A stretch of 64,000 bases of DNA from Tautonia marina (GTDB taxonomy: Bacteria > Planctomycetota > Planctomycetia > Isosphaerales > Isosphaeraceae). Each line of letters opens with the position of its first letter. The first letter of the stretch is position 1. The translations under genes were made by a program, and so were the position numbers. This document shows positions 8,967-17,827 of the stretch, piece after piece. The notes beneath the pieces are model-generated. The model did not search any database. It was not told the DNA's origin and worked only from the letters and a program-made list of their open reading frames with translations. The stretch is taken from NCBI RefSeq assembly GCF_009177065.1, contig NZ_WEZF01000002.1, forward strand, positions 248,001-312,000. Reading direction: 5' to 3'.

Positions 8967-10016
8967 TCAGGACGACGACGCCGATCCGGCCGCCGGAGCC
9001 GGCGCGATCGCCGAGGGCGCTCCGGTCAGATCGGCCATCGCGGCTTCGATTCCTTGTTCGAAGGAATACGGCGGCTGATACCCCAGCACCCGGCGTGCCT
9101 TCTCAATCGAGTAATCCAGATTCAAGCCGAGGAACTTGTAGCGAGCCTTGTTGATCAGGGGAGGACGCTTGGCCCCTCGCGTCTTGGCGATCGTCTCGAC
9201 CACGTTGGCCAGAACGCGGGCCACGCCGAGCGGAATCTTCCTCGTCGGCTCCTTGAGGCCAGCAAGCTGGGCAACCCGAGATACGAATTGCCGCTTCGTG
9301 ATTCGCTGGCCGTCGGTCAGATTGAACACCTGGCCAATGGCCTCGGGAACCTCGGCGGCGAGGAAGATCCCGGCAACCAAATTCTTGACATAGATGCAGT
9401 TGAGCACCTGCTCGCCCGATCCGAAATAGGCAAACGTCCCCTTGCGCAGGGCGTTGATCAGCTTCGGCAAGACCGTGCGGTCTCGCTCTCCATAAATAAA
9501 GCCCGGCCGCACAACCGAGGCGGGCAGGCCCCGCTCGGCGTGCGTCTTCAGCACAAGCTGCTCGGCCTCGGTCTTCGAGCGGGTGTAGGCGTCCAGCGAG
9601 TTGGCCGCCGGTGGCGTGGTTTCATCCGTGCCGTAGTGGTCTCGGCCCTCGTAAACCCCCAACGAACTGACATGAACAAACCGCTCGACGCGGGCATCGA
9701 CCGCCGCATCGAGCAGCAGGCGAAGCGCGTCCACGTTTAGTCGACGAAATTCCTCAAGTGTCCCCCAGTCCCCCACCTTCGCGGCGCAGTTGAACACCCA
9801 GTCGGCCCCCTCGCAGCCGCGTCGGAGCGAATCGGCGTCTTCGAGGTCACCTAAAACCTTCTCGACCCCCTGGCGATCGAGCCAGGTCGTGTCGCTGGTC
9901 GATCGAACCAGAACCCGAACCCGGTGCCCTCGGCGTTTTGCTTCCTCGACCGCGTGACTGCCGACCAGCCCGCTGCCTCCGGTAATGAAGATCAATTTCG
10001 ACGCGCTGGTACTCAT
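8967..10016 (-). CDS. NAD-dependent epimerase/dehydratase (extended SDR)
   Basis: A 349-residue extended short-chain dehydrogenase. The Rossmann motif ITGGSGLVGSH is at residues 11-21 and the catalytic YTRSK (Y-x3-K) follows the serine-containing VHVSSLGVYEG stretch. The VRPGFIYGERD segment is typical of dihydroflavonol reductase and 3-beta-hydroxysteroid dehydrogenase-like members, so the substrate may be an alcohol, sterol or hopanoid intermediate rather than a nucleotide sugar (inference). The C-terminal tail is Ala/Pro/Ser-rich and probably disordered. It stands alone between PfpI and a divergent DksA-like gene. Confidence 0.85.
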   Translation of the reverse strand: MSTSASKLIFITGGSGLVGSHAVEEAKRRGHRVRVLVRSTSDTTWLDRQGVEKVLGDLEDADSLRRGCEGADWVFNCAAKVGDWGTLEEFRRLNVDALRLLLDAAVDARVERFVHVSSLGVYEGRDHYGTDETTPPAANSLDAYTRSKTEAEQLVLKTHAERGLPASVVRPGFIYGERDRTVLPKLINALRKGTFAYFGSGEQVLNCIYVKNLVAGIFLAAEVPEAIGQVFNLTDGQRITKRQFVSRVAQLAGLKEPTRKIPLGVARVLANVVETIAKTRGAKRPPLINKARYKFLGLNLDYSIEKARRVLGYQPPYSFEQGIEAAMADLTGAPSAIAPAPAAGSASSS

Positions 10017-10334
10017 GGAGGCGCTCCCGACTCATCCCCCTGTGTCAGCCCCGACCGTGCCTCGGTCGATGGTTCCGGAGGACGCTTCTCTCTGGGGAAA
10101 AGGCTACCCCGAGCCCTGGCCAGGTCAAGTCCGGTGATCCTTCGCAAACCACGGCCGGGACTGGCGGCGCCGATCCCGTTCGGTGTAATCTGGAGGGTCG
10201 AAACATTCGTGCACACCCGCGCCGACCGGGACGATCGCCCGGCTCGCGTTGACAAGGGGGGCGAGGGGAGACTAGCATTCCTCCCCATCGCGATCCCCCG
10301 ACCAGGCATTGAGCGCCTGCGGAGGATCGAGCAG

Positions 10335-10736
10335 ATGGCCAGCGATCGCCAGTTGAAGAAGGACGAGCAAGAGCGGTTTCGGAAAATCCTGCTTACCCTG
10401 CGTGCCCGGCTCCAGGGAGACGTCGATCAGATGACCGACGAAGCCCTGAACCGAGGCGGAGACGGTGGCAGCGGGAACCTTTCGAGCATGCCGATCCACA
10501 TGGCCGATCTGGGGACCGATAATTTCGATCAGGAATTTACACTCGGATTGATCGAAAACGAGCAGGAAACCCTCGACGAGATCGAGGCCGCGCTCGTTCG
10601 GTTGGACGACGGCAACTTCGGCCGCTGCGGCGATTGCGACAAACCGATCGCCAAAGCTCGACTTCAGGCCCTCCCTTACACCCGATTTTGCATTGAGTGT
10701 GCCCGAGCGCACGAAAATCGAGTCGCGCTGGGTTGA
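10335..10736 (+). CDS. DksA/TraR-family zinc-finger protein
   Basis: A 133-residue DksA-like factor: an N-terminal coiled-coil of about 80 residues (KKDEQERFRKILLTLRARLQ onward) and a C-terminal four-cysteine zinc finger, CGDCDKP then FCIECARAH. Such proteins bind the RNA polymerase secondary channel and alter promoter response with ppGpp (family knowledge). The ATG at 10335 is supported by GGAGG at 10321-10325 with a 9-base spacer. The next gene, lspA, follows after 56 bases on the same strand; a conserved dksA-lspA order is seen in other bacteria. Confidence 0.88.
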   Translation: MASDRQLKKDEQERFRKILLTLRARLQGDVDQMTDEALNRGGDGGSGNLSSMPIHMADLGTDNFDQEFTLGLIENEQETLDEIEAALVRLDDGNFGRCGDCDKPIAKARLQALPYTRFCIECARAHENRVALG

Positions 10737-10792
10737 CCCAAGGATCCACGGGCCGAACCGACCTGGCCCGGCAGGACGCGAAAGGCTCGGCG

Positions 10793-11404
10793 ATGGAGAC
10801 GCAGCCCTTGGCCGACCCGAAGACAGCCGCCGGAACGACCGTCTCCGGCCACGCTCCCATCCCGGCCAGTCGCTGGCTCCTGTTCTGGGGACTGGCTCTG
10901 GGAGGTTCGGCGTTCGATCTGGCAACCAAGGCCATCGTCTTTCAGCGAGTCGGGCCTCCCGGATCCCCGGCCGTCTCCGTTCTCGGCGAGATTGTTGAAC
11001 TCCGCACCAGCTACAACACCGGGGCGCTCTGGGGGATTGGTGGAAATCTCGCCTTTGGAAGCCTGATGTTCGCCCTCCTGTCGATCGTGGCGGGGGTCTT
11101 CATTCTCTACTGGTTATTCGTGCTCCGGAACGCAACCGATCGTTGGCAAACCGCCGCACTCGGGCTGATCATGGCTGGAGCCATCGGCAATTGCTACGAC
11201 CGCCTTCGATTCGGTCACGTCCGCGATTTCGTCCACGTTCATGTCGACTCGATCAATTTCGATTTCCCCATCTTCAACTTCGCCGACAACATGCTCGTGA
11301 TCGGCGCCGCCACCCTCATGTTGCTCGCCTTCCGCGAGGAAACACCGCCCTCGGAACCGACCGATCCCCTCAGGCCCGATTCGTCAGATCAACCCGCTTC
11401 GTAG
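10793..11404 (+). CDS. lspA: Signal peptidase II (lipoprotein signal peptidase)
   Basis: Cleaves signal peptides of lipidated prolipoproteins in the inner membrane. The 203-residue protein has four membrane segments and all family motifs: D-LATK in helix 1 (SAFDLATKAI), NTGALWGIG, GAIGNCYDRLRFGHVRDF with the first catalytic Asp, and FNFADN with the second. An N-terminal extension of about 28 residues before the first helix and a Pro/Ser-rich C-terminal tail are longer than in most LspA. It probably shares a transcript with the DksA-like gene. Confidence 0.95.
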   Translation: METQPLADPKTAAGTTVSGHAPIPASRWLLFWGLALGGSAFDLATKAIVFQRVGPPGSPAVSVLGEIVELRTSYNTGALWGIGGNLAFGSLMFALLSIVAGVFILYWLFVLRNATDRWQTAALGLIMAGAIGNCYDRLRFGHVRDFVHVHVDSINFDFPIFNFADNMLVIGAATLMLLAFREETPPSEPTDPLRPDSSDQPAS

Positions 11405-11565
11405 GGGCTGCCCCCTGTACGACGGCATGACGAGGCTCTAGATTAAGACTGCGAACCGGCTCGAACCGGCCCGATCTCGCCGCGCTGCACGACGCGGCCC
11501 GGACTGGTCTTGTCGGCCGCGTGGCATCCCGAGTCTCTTGAGTTTCTGATCACGAGGACCAATTC

Positions 11566-12009
11566 ATGCGAACGCTCGCTCTGCTCGCCGCCATTGCTTT
11601 CGCCGCCCCTGCAATGGCCTTCATCGCTGACGAACCCAAGCTCGACGACATCAAGTGCCCGGTGTCCGGCGCCCCGGTCAAGGCCGAGCAAAAGGTCGCC
11701 TACAAGGGTGCTTCGGTCTACTTCTGCTGCGGCAAGTGCCCGAACGCCTTCAAGGCCGACACCGCCAAGTTCGCCGAAAAGGCCAATGCGCAGCTCGTCG
11801 CCACCGGTCAGGCCGAGCAGACCGCCTGCCCGCTCTCCGGCCGTCCGGCCGATGACACCAAGACCACCGAGGTCGCCGGCGCGACCGTCGCCGTCTGCTG
11901 CGGCAACTGCCTCGCCAAGGTCGAAGGAGCCGAAGACGCCGAGAAGCTCACCCTGATCTTCTCCTCCGCCGCCTTCGACAAGGGCTTCAAGGTCAAGGAA
12001 AAGGAGTAA
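11566..12009 (+). CDS. Exported Cys-rich protein with two YHS/TRASH-like metal-binding repeats
   Basis: A 147-residue protein with a signal peptide (MRTLALLAAIAFAAPAMA, residues 1-18). Two similar units follow: CPVSGAPV ... VYFCCGKCPNAF (about 30-65) and CPLSGRPA ... VAVCCGNCLAKV (about 86-118). Each has a CPxSG start and a CCGxC end, like the YHS/TRASH family that binds heavy metals in the periplasm or on transporters. The C-terminal end is Lys-rich. A role in copper or other soft-metal handling outside the cytoplasm is inferred; no transporter is next to it. A hairpin with TTTT follows. Confidence 0.7.
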   Translation: MRTLALLAAIAFAAPAMAFIADEPKLDDIKCPVSGAPVKAEQKVAYKGASVYFCCGKCPNAFKADTAKFAEKANAQLVATGQAEQTACPLSGRPADDTKTTEVAGATVAVCCGNCLAKVEGAEDAEKLTLIFSSAAFDKGFKVKEKE

Positions 12010-12040
12010 TCCCTCCTCTTTTCCATTGACCGAATCCCTT

Positions 12041-12078
12041 CCGCCCGCCCTGGCCCTCCAGCCCTGGCGGGCGGTTTT
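12041..12078 (+). terminator. Rho-independent terminator
   Basis: CCGCCCGCC (12041-12049) pairs with GGCGGGCGG (12066-12074), followed directly by TTTTCGTTT. It lies 30 bases after the Cys-rich exported protein. Confidence 0.85.
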
Positions 12079-12241
12079 CGTTTCTGCTCCTTGCCCGAAG
12101 GGTACGGAGCCTTCCAATTGCTCTCTCTTCCGAGGCTCCTTCCTGCGAGTCAGGCATCCCGCCAGCCCAGGCGACACCTTCCCTCGACCTTGTCTTCCGA
12201 ACCAAACCCATCGATCCCGAGCCCACAAGGAAGCACGACCG

Positions 12242-12622
12242 ATGCGGTTCCTCTCCACACGCTCACACGGCGTCCTCGACTATCTTGTCGGCGCAAGCCT
12301 CATCCTCATGCCCTGGCTGCTCGGCTTCACCGTGGGCGGGGCAGAAACCTGGGTGCCCGTCCTTGTCGGAGCAATCGTCATCATTTATTCACTGATGACC
12401 GATTACGAGGCTGGATGCGTTGGCACGCTGACCATGCCGACTCACATGGCCTTCGACGCGGCCGCCGGCGTCTTCCTGGCGGCCTCCCCCTGGCTCTTCG
12501 GGTTTGCCGGAATCGTCTGGCTGCCTCACGTTGTTGTGGGGTTGCTGTCGATCGTGGTCGCGACCTCGACCCGAGTTGTCGAGCCCCCCGCATCGGAGGA
12601 CTCTGTCACCCCCGGCCCTTGA
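12242..12622 (+). CDS. SPW-repeat membrane protein
   Basis: A 126-residue integral membrane protein with four hydrophobic segments and two SPW-type repeats, LMPWLLGF (about 22-29) and ASPWLFGF (about 79-86). Family members are small planctomycete and proteobacterial membrane proteins of unknown function. The ATG at 12242 starts the first repeat at the expected distance. A second, much larger SPW-containing protein is encoded at 26810-28450. It converges on glutamine synthetase with a 24-base gap. Confidence 0.85.
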   Translation: MRFLSTRSHGVLDYLVGASLILMPWLLGFTVGGAETWVPVLVGAIVIIYSLMTDYEAGCVGTLTMPTHMAFDAAAGVFLAASPWLFGFAGIVWLPHVVVGLLSIVVATSTRVVEPPASEDSVTPGP

Positions 12623-12646
12623 CCGCGACCCGATCCGCTTGCCAGC

Positions 12647-14062
12647 TTATCCCACATCGTAATAGAGCGAGAACTCATACGGGTGAGGTCGAACCCGAAC
12701 GGCTTCGACCTCGTGCTGGCGTTTGTACCAGATCCAGGTATCGATCACGTCCGGCGTGAAAACATCACCCCGAAGCAGAAAATCGTGATCCTGGGCAAGC
12801 GCATCGAGCGCAGCATCGAGCGATCGTGGTGTGCCACGGACCTCGTCCAGTTCGTCGGGCCGAACCTCGTAAAGGTCCCGATCGAACGGCTCGCCGGGGT
12901 CGGCATGGGTCTGGATCCCGTCGAGGGCCGCCAGCAAGACTGCAGCGAACAGCAGGTAGGGGTTGGACGACGCATCCGGGCATCGGTACTCGATCCGACG
13001 ACCATCGGTCACGGGGTCATGCACCGGAATCCGGACGATCGCCTGGCGGTTCCGACGGCTGTAGGCAAGTTTGGTTGGGGCCTCAAACCCCTCGACCAGC
13101 CGCTTGTAACTGTTCGTCGTCGGATTGCCGAACGCACAGAGCGCCGGGGCGTGGCGAATCAGGCCGCCGACGGCGTGCATCGCCAGCTCGCTCATGCCGG
13201 CGTAATCATTGCCTGCCATCAAGGATTGCCCCTCGGATCGAAAACCAAGGTGCAGGTGCAGTCCTGACCCATTCTCTCCGAACAGGGGCTTGGGCATGAA
13301 CGTGGCCGATTTGCCGTGTCTCCTCGCCACATTTCGAATGATGTAGCGCGCGAGCATGACATGATCGGCCGCCTCGACCAGCGATCGGGGAAGCAGGTCG
13401 ATCTCCCCCTGTCCAGCCGTGGCCGCCTCATGAAAATGGGCCGATGTGGCGATGCCGCAGTCGCTCATGATCTGCGCCATCTCGGTTCGCAAGTCCGACT
13501 GACTGTCCATCGGAGGGCACGGAAAATACCCGAGCGTCGATCGCGGCTTGTATCCCAGGTTCCCAGCATCGTCTCGACCCTGGTTCCAGGAACCTTCCTC
13601 CGAGTCCACGTGATAAAACGCCTGGTTCCCGGTCTGATCGAACCGCACCCGATCGAAGACGAAAAACTCCAGCTCCGGAGCAATCCGGCAGTCATCGGCC
13701 ACGCCTGATTCCCGAAGATGCTGCATCGCTTTCAGGGCGATGTTGCGCGGGTCTCTCGTGTAGTCCTGCTGGGTGATCGGGTCCTGGATGTTGCAGATCA
13801 TCGTCAGGGTCGGACGCGCGGCGAACGGGTCGATCAGCGCCGTTTCCGGTTGCGGAACGACCAGCAAATCGGCCTCGTTGATCGCCCGCCATCCCAGCAC
13901 GCTCGACCCATCGAACGGAATCCCGTTCTCAAAGGTCTCCTCGGTCAGCGCATCGGCCGGAATGGCAAAGTGCTGCCAGACGCCCGGGAAATCCATGAAC
14001 CTGAGATCGACCGTGAACACCTCTCGCTGACGAATGTACGCCAGAACCTCTTTCGGGCTCAC
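12647..14062 (-). CDS. glnA: Glutamine synthetase, type I
   Basis: Makes glutamine from glutamate, ammonia and ATP. The 471 residues match GS-I: the latch loop FDGSSVLGW near 50, the metal-binding PELEFFVFD stretch, NGSGLHLHLGF, and NPTTNSYKRLVEGFEAP. The tyrosine in RDLYEVRP near 400 sits where GS-I beta enzymes are adenylylated, so GlnE control is possible. The start is a GTG at 14062, supported by GAGGGGG seven bases upstream on the minus strand. Confidence 0.95.
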   Translation of the reverse strand: MSPKEVLAYIRQREVFTVDLRFMDFPGVWQHFAIPADALTEETFENGIPFDGSSVLGWRAINEADLLVVPQPETALIDPFAARPTLTMICNIQDPITQQDYTRDPRNIALKAMQHLRESGVADDCRIAPELEFFVFDRVRFDQTGNQAFYHVDSEEGSWNQGRDDAGNLGYKPRSTLGYFPCPPMDSQSDLRTEMAQIMSDCGIATSAHFHEAATAGQGEIDLLPRSLVEAADHVMLARYIIRNVARRHGKSATFMPKPLFGENGSGLHLHLGFRSEGQSLMAGNDYAGMSELAMHAVGGLIRHAPALCAFGNPTTNSYKRLVEGFEAPTKLAYSRRNRQAIVRIPVHDPVTDGRRIEYRCPDASSNPYLLFAAVLLAALDGIQTHADPGEPFDRDLYEVRPDELDEVRGTPRSLDAALDALAQDHDFLLRGDVFTPDVIDTWIWYKRQHEVEAVRVRPHPYEFSLYYDVG

Positions 14063-14407
14063 GCCTTTGCCCCCTCGCGACGAAGTCGTCGCTGTCGATT
14101 CGAACCGCTCCGATGGCGTTCTTGCCCGCCTCCCTGGCCGTCCGCCATCGGCGGCCGACGTTCTTCGAGCTTAACCGAGCCGATCGCCCCAGGCCAGATG
14201 AACGAGCCTCTCAAGAACCGCAACACCCTCCCACGCCATCCGAGGGAACTCCCCCCGTCACCGATTTTTTCAACTCGCATTCCATTTCGCGCTTGCTCTC
14301 GAACACCTCCTTCCAGTAAGATTCAATCATCAGAGCTGAGACTGAATCTCAATCGCGAAGCCCTGCCTCGATTCCACCCTCCCCGACGGTTCCATGGAGA
14401 GACGACC
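14063..14407. other. Intergenic region upstream of glnA
   Basis: About 345 bases between the divergent glnA start and a small hypothetical gene. It holds an imperfect palindrome, AGATTCA (14319-14325) and TGAATCT (14343-14349), which could be an operator for either gene. No coding frame looks genuine. Confidence 0.4.
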
Positions 14408-14725
14408 GTGGCGCGGACGGTCCTAGCGACACTGCCGGGTTCAGCCCCTTACCAACGGCTCCAGGTCGCCTTGGAGCAAGCGGATCAGGGCGGCCTGATG
14501 ATTTGTTTGTGCGAGCAACACCATGCTGAAGGAATCGGCTGGTTCACGCAGCGTTCGATGCAGCTCGAACCGCGCCAGTGGGCTCAGCTTCAAGGAGTCC
14601 TCGGCATGACTGAGGCCCGCGCGGCCCTCGATGCCGACAATGAGGACGTCCCGGCCACCTTGCCCTTCCCTGGGCCGAACAGCCCTCGGCGCTTCCGCCA
14701 CGCGGTGGGGGATGGCTCGGAGTAA
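14408..14725 (+). CDS. Hypothetical protein, 105 residues
   Basis: I do not recognise this protein. A GTG at 14408 with GGAGAG about 6 bases upstream begins a 105-residue frame with plausible codon use (VARTVLATLPGSAPYQRLQ onward). The middle, CLCEQHHAEGIGWF, has two Cys and two His close together, and the C-terminus is Pro/Arg-rich. There is no signal peptide or membrane segment. The frame is open for a long way upstream, so the start is a judgement from the ribosome-binding site. A strong hairpin terminator follows. Confidence 0.5.
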   Translation: MARTVLATLPGSAPYQRLQVALEQADQGGLMICLCEQHHAEGIGWFTQRSMQLEPRQWAQLQGVLGMTEARAALDADNEDVPATLPFPGPNSPRRFRHAVGDGSE

Positions 14726-14789
14726 CAGGCATCGAGCGAATTCGAACCGAACCTGTTCCGTTCGTTCCGATCGGCCCCTTCGAACACGA

Positions 14790-14829
14790 AGGCCGCGAAA
14801 GCACCTGAATGCTTCCGCGGCCTGGTTTT
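14790..14829. terminator. Terminator between convergent genes
   Basis: AGGCCGCG (14790-14797) plus AAGCA pairs with TGCTT plus CGCGGCCT (ending 14823), with small bulges, and is followed by GGTTTTG on the plus strand. It separates the hypothetical gene from the ferritin-like gene. Confidence 0.8.
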
Positions 14830-14858
14830 GTTCTGAAGCGATTTCCGCTCGAACCGAA

Positions 14859-15320
14859 TCAGCCGGTTCGCTGCTGAGGACGAGACGAGGTTCCGAGGCT
14901 CAGATCCCCTTCGTCCAGAATCTTGGACAGGTGGTCGGCTCCGTCCTGCTCCATCTGGCAGATGTCTTCGAGCAGGTTGCGCAGGCCCACGTCGCGATCC
15001 TCGCAAAGTTCGATCGCCTGGGTGTACAGTTCGACGTGACGACGCTCCATCTCCAGCGAGTTCCGGAGCATCTCATTCAGGTCGGTCGTCACCTTCACCT
15101 CACCTCGTTCGACCGTGGTCACACCTCCCAGGGCCGCAATCTTGTCGCCGACCTTGTGGGCATGCTCCAGGGCCTCTTCTCCGCTGTCCCGGAAGAGTTT
15201 GTAGTAGACCTCTCGCCAGGTGCCACGGACGAGGAAGCTATACTGGGTGTACTGGACCAGCCCAGCATACTCCCACTTGAGGATTTCGTTCAGCTTTTCG
15301 ATCATCGCGGCGCGATCCAT
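14859..15320 (-). CDS. Ferritin-like (bacterioferritin-type) di-iron protein
   Basis: A 153-residue four-helix protein of the ferritin-like superfamily. Helix 1 has LKWEYAGLVQYTQYSF with the first Glu, helix 2 has EEALEHAHKVGDKI (ExxH), helix 3 has LEMERRHVELYTQAIEL, and helix 4 has EQDGADHLSKIL; these give a di-iron-type set of Glu and His. It may store iron or act as a mini-ferritin (inference). The ATG at 15320 follows AGGAGC by a few bases and matches the family N-terminus; the upstream open frame has no family similarity. Confidence 0.8.
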   Translation of the reverse strand: MDRAAMIEKLNEILKWEYAGLVQYTQYSFLVRGTWREVYYKLFRDSGEEALEHAHKVGDKIAALGGVTTVERGEVKVTTDLNEMLRNSLEMERRHVELYTQAIELCEDRDVGLRNLLEDICQMEQDGADHLSKILDEGDLSLGTSSRPQQRTG

Positions 15321-15440
15321 CGAGCGCTCCTTTCCGTCAGTAGATTCGGGACGATTGTTCCTGGGACCCAGGGCTGCCCGACGTCTCGTTGTGTTGAAAC
15401 AGCCACATTGTAGGTCATCGGTCCAATTTGCTCCAGTTCG

Positions 15441-15833
15441 ATGAGCCTTGAACCGCTTGAGTTCCCGGGACGATCTGGCATCCCTCCGCGCTTCGTCCTG
15501 CTTGAGCACCGCTGGAACGGGGTGCACTGGGACTTAATGCTCGAAGCCGGACCTCGGCTCCGCACCTGGGCCCTTTCGCGCCTTCCGGAGCCCGAAACCG
15601 AGATCGATGCAACTTCGCTGCCCGACCACCGCGTCCGATATCTCGACTACGAGGGACCGATCTCGCACGATCGGGGCACGGTCCGCCGCGTCGATCGGGG
15701 AACCTACGAACCGATCCTCTGGACCGACGATCGCGTGCTCGTCCGATTCTTCGGACATCAGGTCATCGGCGAGGCGGATCTGGTCCGACTCGGCGAACGA
15801 TCTTGGCGGTTCCGGATGGGAAATTTGATCTGA
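15441..15833 (+). CDS. LigD-type 3'-phosphoesterase domain protein
   Basis: A 130-residue stand-alone relative of the phosphoesterase domain found at the N-terminus of ligase D. The motif VLLEHRWNGVHWDLMLE at about 19-35 supplies the active-site His, His and Asp. In LigD this domain trims 3' ends during non-homologous end joining (family knowledge). No ligase or Ku gene is adjacent, so its partner is unknown. Its 3' end overlaps the convergent gene at 15758-16543 by 76 bases. Confidence 0.8.
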   Translation: MSLEPLEFPGRSGIPPRFVLLEHRWNGVHWDLMLEAGPRLRTWALSRLPEPETEIDATSLPDHRVRYLDYEGPISHDRGTVRRVDRGTYEPILWTDDRVLVRFFGHQVIGEADLVRLGERSWRFRMGNLI

Positions 15834-16543
15834 AGAATGCGCCGAGACGGCAGTGTCAGCCCCGACACGCGCCCGGCGTTTCGATCCGATCGCCCACTTA
15901 GATAGAGCCGACCATCCAGCACGACGACCCGTTCCAGCACCACATCCAGGCGTTCCGGGGTGGGCGAGTAGCGAATGTAGACCACCGTCTCGCCGTGGTC
16001 GTTCGACCAATCGACGTCCAGACCGTGCGCCTTGGCCCGGTTGACGATCGGCCCAACCACCTCGTCGGGAGAGATCGGCATGGCCCCGGCCCGGATTTTT
16101 TCCAGGTGAAGCGCAAGCGTGTTGTCTTCCGCAACCTGCACCCGGGCCACGACCCAGACCAACGACGTGAACGGCCCCCGATCGAGCTTGAAGGCCAGTG
16201 TCACCCGATCCAGTTCGAAGACGAGCAACGGATCGCGGACCCCATCCGGCAGGTACTCCGCGAAATGCGTCACCAGGTCTTCCGCGATCCAGGCATTGAC
16301 CTCCTCGTCGGTGAAGCTGGCCTCCCAGTACGACTCATTGGCGATGTCGTTGCGTAACTGGAAGGTCTGAGAGACAAAGCGGTCGGCCTCGACCCGGCGG
16401 ATCTGGCGATCCTTCGCCGCAAGGTTCCGGTAGAAGGGAGGTTCGTAGGTCAACGACCGCCAGACCGCCAGCGGGATCGCCGTGCCCACGATGACCAGAA
16501 TGATCAATAGCGTGACGATCCTGCGCTTCCGTGACGCTCGCAT
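15758..16543 (-). CDS. Membrane-anchored hypothetical protein, 261 residues
   Basis: I do not recognise a family. Residues 8-28 (VTLLIILVIVGTAIPLAVW) form one membrane helix after a basic N-terminus, which puts the rest outside the cytoplasm. The remaining 230 residues are mixed alpha/beta with SFTDEEVNAWIAEDL near 80, a phrase typical of planctomycete exported proteins of unknown function. The last 30 residues are Arg/Ser-rich. The final 76 bases overlap the convergent phosphoesterase gene, so the true stop may lie earlier only if one frame is not used there. Confidence 0.65.
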   Translation of the reverse strand: MRASRKRRIVTLLIILVIVGTAIPLAVWRSLTYEPPFYRNLAAKDRQIRRVEADRFVSQTFQLRNDIANESYWEASFTDEEVNAWIAEDLVTHFAEYLPDGVRDPLLVFELDRVTLAFKLDRGPFTSLVWVVARVQVAEDNTLALHLEKIRAGAMPISPDEVVGPIVNRAKAHGLDVDWSNDHGETVVYIRYSPTPERLDVVLERVVVLDGRLYLSGRSDRNAGRVSGLTLPSRRILQIKFPIRNRQDRSPSRTRSASPMT

Positions 16544-16719
16544 GGGCGGTCCTCCAGGTGACCTCGGCCGCAGGCGGAAGGCATTGCAGAGCGATCGCTT
16601 TGCCAGGCAAACCAGCGCGAACAGACAGGAAATCGGTCGCCAAGACCATACGGAAGGTCCTCCCTTCCGTCAATTCGGACCGACTCCGGGCTCAACAGAG
16701 TTGACGAGACCCGTCCCTT

Positions 16720-16746
16720 TATGCGCGAATAGTTAAAACGCGCATA
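16720..16746. promoter_or_regulatory. Candidate operator upstream of the cobalt/nickel transporter
   Basis: A perfect 8-bp inverted repeat, TATGCGCG (16720-16727) and CGCGCATA (16739-16746), with an 11-base AT-rich spacer, about 75 bases before cbiM. A TTGACG at 16701-16706 could be a -35 box, so a protein bound here would block the promoter. A nickel/cobalt-responsive repressor is the natural guess from position; the half-site does not match the E. coli NikR consensus GTATGA. Confidence 0.55.
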
Positions 16747-16822
16747 CGAATACGGGGGCGGTCGCAGTTCAGCGGAGCCATCGTGTTCGTCCCCAAGATC
16801 CGTTCCCGGCGGAGCCGAGCCG

Positions 16823-17827
16823 ATGCACATTCCGGACAATCTCCTCTCCCAACCCGTCGTGCTGACGACCGGGGCCCTGGCTCTGGGCGGTTTCGCGGTG
16901 GGACTCCGCAAGCTGAGAACGCGCCTCAGAGACCGCACCATGGTCCTGATGGGGGTCATGTCCGCCTTCGTCTTCGCGGCTCAGATGGTAAATTTCCCGC
17001 TGTTTGTGGTGCCGGCCTCGGGTCACCTGATTGGCGCAGTCCTGGCGGCGGTCCTGCTCGGTCCGTGGGCCGGAGCCTTGGTGCTGGGAACCGTTTTGCT
17101 CGTGCAGAGTCTGCTTTTTGCGGACGGAGGCATCCTCGCGCTTGGGGCGAATTTCCTCAACCTTGGCCTCATCGCAGGCGTTGGCGGATACGCCATTTAC
17201 GACCCGATCCGCAAGGCCCTGGGCGGCCAGTCCGGAGTCCTGATCGGTGCGATGGTTGCGGCCTGGTTCTCGGTCCTGCTCGCCTCGCTGGCGTTCACGA
17301 TCGAGCTGGGAGCCTCGGGCTACTGGTCCGACCTGCCGAGAGTCCTCGGCTGGATGACCATGATTCACGCGATCATCGGCCTGGGCGAGGCGATCATCAC
17401 CGGCCTTGTCCTGCGAACGGTTCTCTCGGTACGTCCCGACCTGATCTTCGACGACGACACGATTTTGACCCGATCGGGCCGATGGACCCGCGTGGCAATC
17501 GGCGGCCTGGCGGCCTCGTTGGCGGTTGCGGCCTTCCTGGCCCCCCTGGCCTCTCCCAACGACGACGGGCTCGAATTCGTCGGCGGGCGGCTTGGGTTCC
17601 TCAACGAGGAAGCCGGATCGATCTTCACCGGCCCGATGCCGGATTATTCGATCGAGGGCCTGCCTGACATCGCTCCGGTGACCGCCGCCGTTGGCCTGAT
17701 CGGCACCGTCTCGGTTTTCATCACCGGGCTCGTCCTGGCAAGAGCGTTTACCCGAAACACTCCCAGCCTCGAAGGCCCGAATTCTTCCTCTCCTTCCGAA
17801 GCAGGGCCGGAACCTCATGCGGCTTGA
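16823..17827 (+). CDS. cbiM: Cobalt/nickel ECF transporter substrate-binding protein CbiM with PDGLE domain
   Basis: The 334-residue membrane S component captures Co2+ or Ni2+. It starts MHIPD, and the free amino end plus His2 are metal ligands in this family, so the ATG at 16823 is well fixed. The N-terminal 215 residues have about six helices (for example the VPASGHLIGAVLAAVLLGP stretch and a helix with His at WMTMIHAIIGLGEAI). The C-terminal part carries ASPNDDGLEFVG, matching the PDGLE/CbiN-like domain that is separate in other bacteria. It overlaps cbiQ by 11 bases. Confidence 0.92.
   Translation: MHIPDNLLSQPVVLTTGALALGGFAVGLRKLRTRLRDRTMVLMGVMSAFVFAAQMVNFPLFVVPASGHLIGAVLAAVLLGPWAGALVLGTVLLVQSLLFADGGILALGANFLNLGLIAGVGGYAIYDPIRKALGGQSGVLIGAMVAAWFSVLLASLAFTIELGASGYWSDLPRVLGWMTMIHAIIGLGEAIITGLVLRTVLSVRPDLIFDDDTILTRSGRWTRVAIGGLAASLAVAAFLAPLASPNDDGLEFVGGRLGFLNEEAGSIFTGPMPDYSIEGLPDIAPVTAAVGLIGTVSVFITGLVLARAFTRNTPSLEGPNSSSPSEAGPEPHAA

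Noticed and set aside
16769-17818. Minus-strand frame of 349 codons opposite cbiM
   Set aside because: Arg/Gln/Asp-rich mirror of a membrane protein gene.
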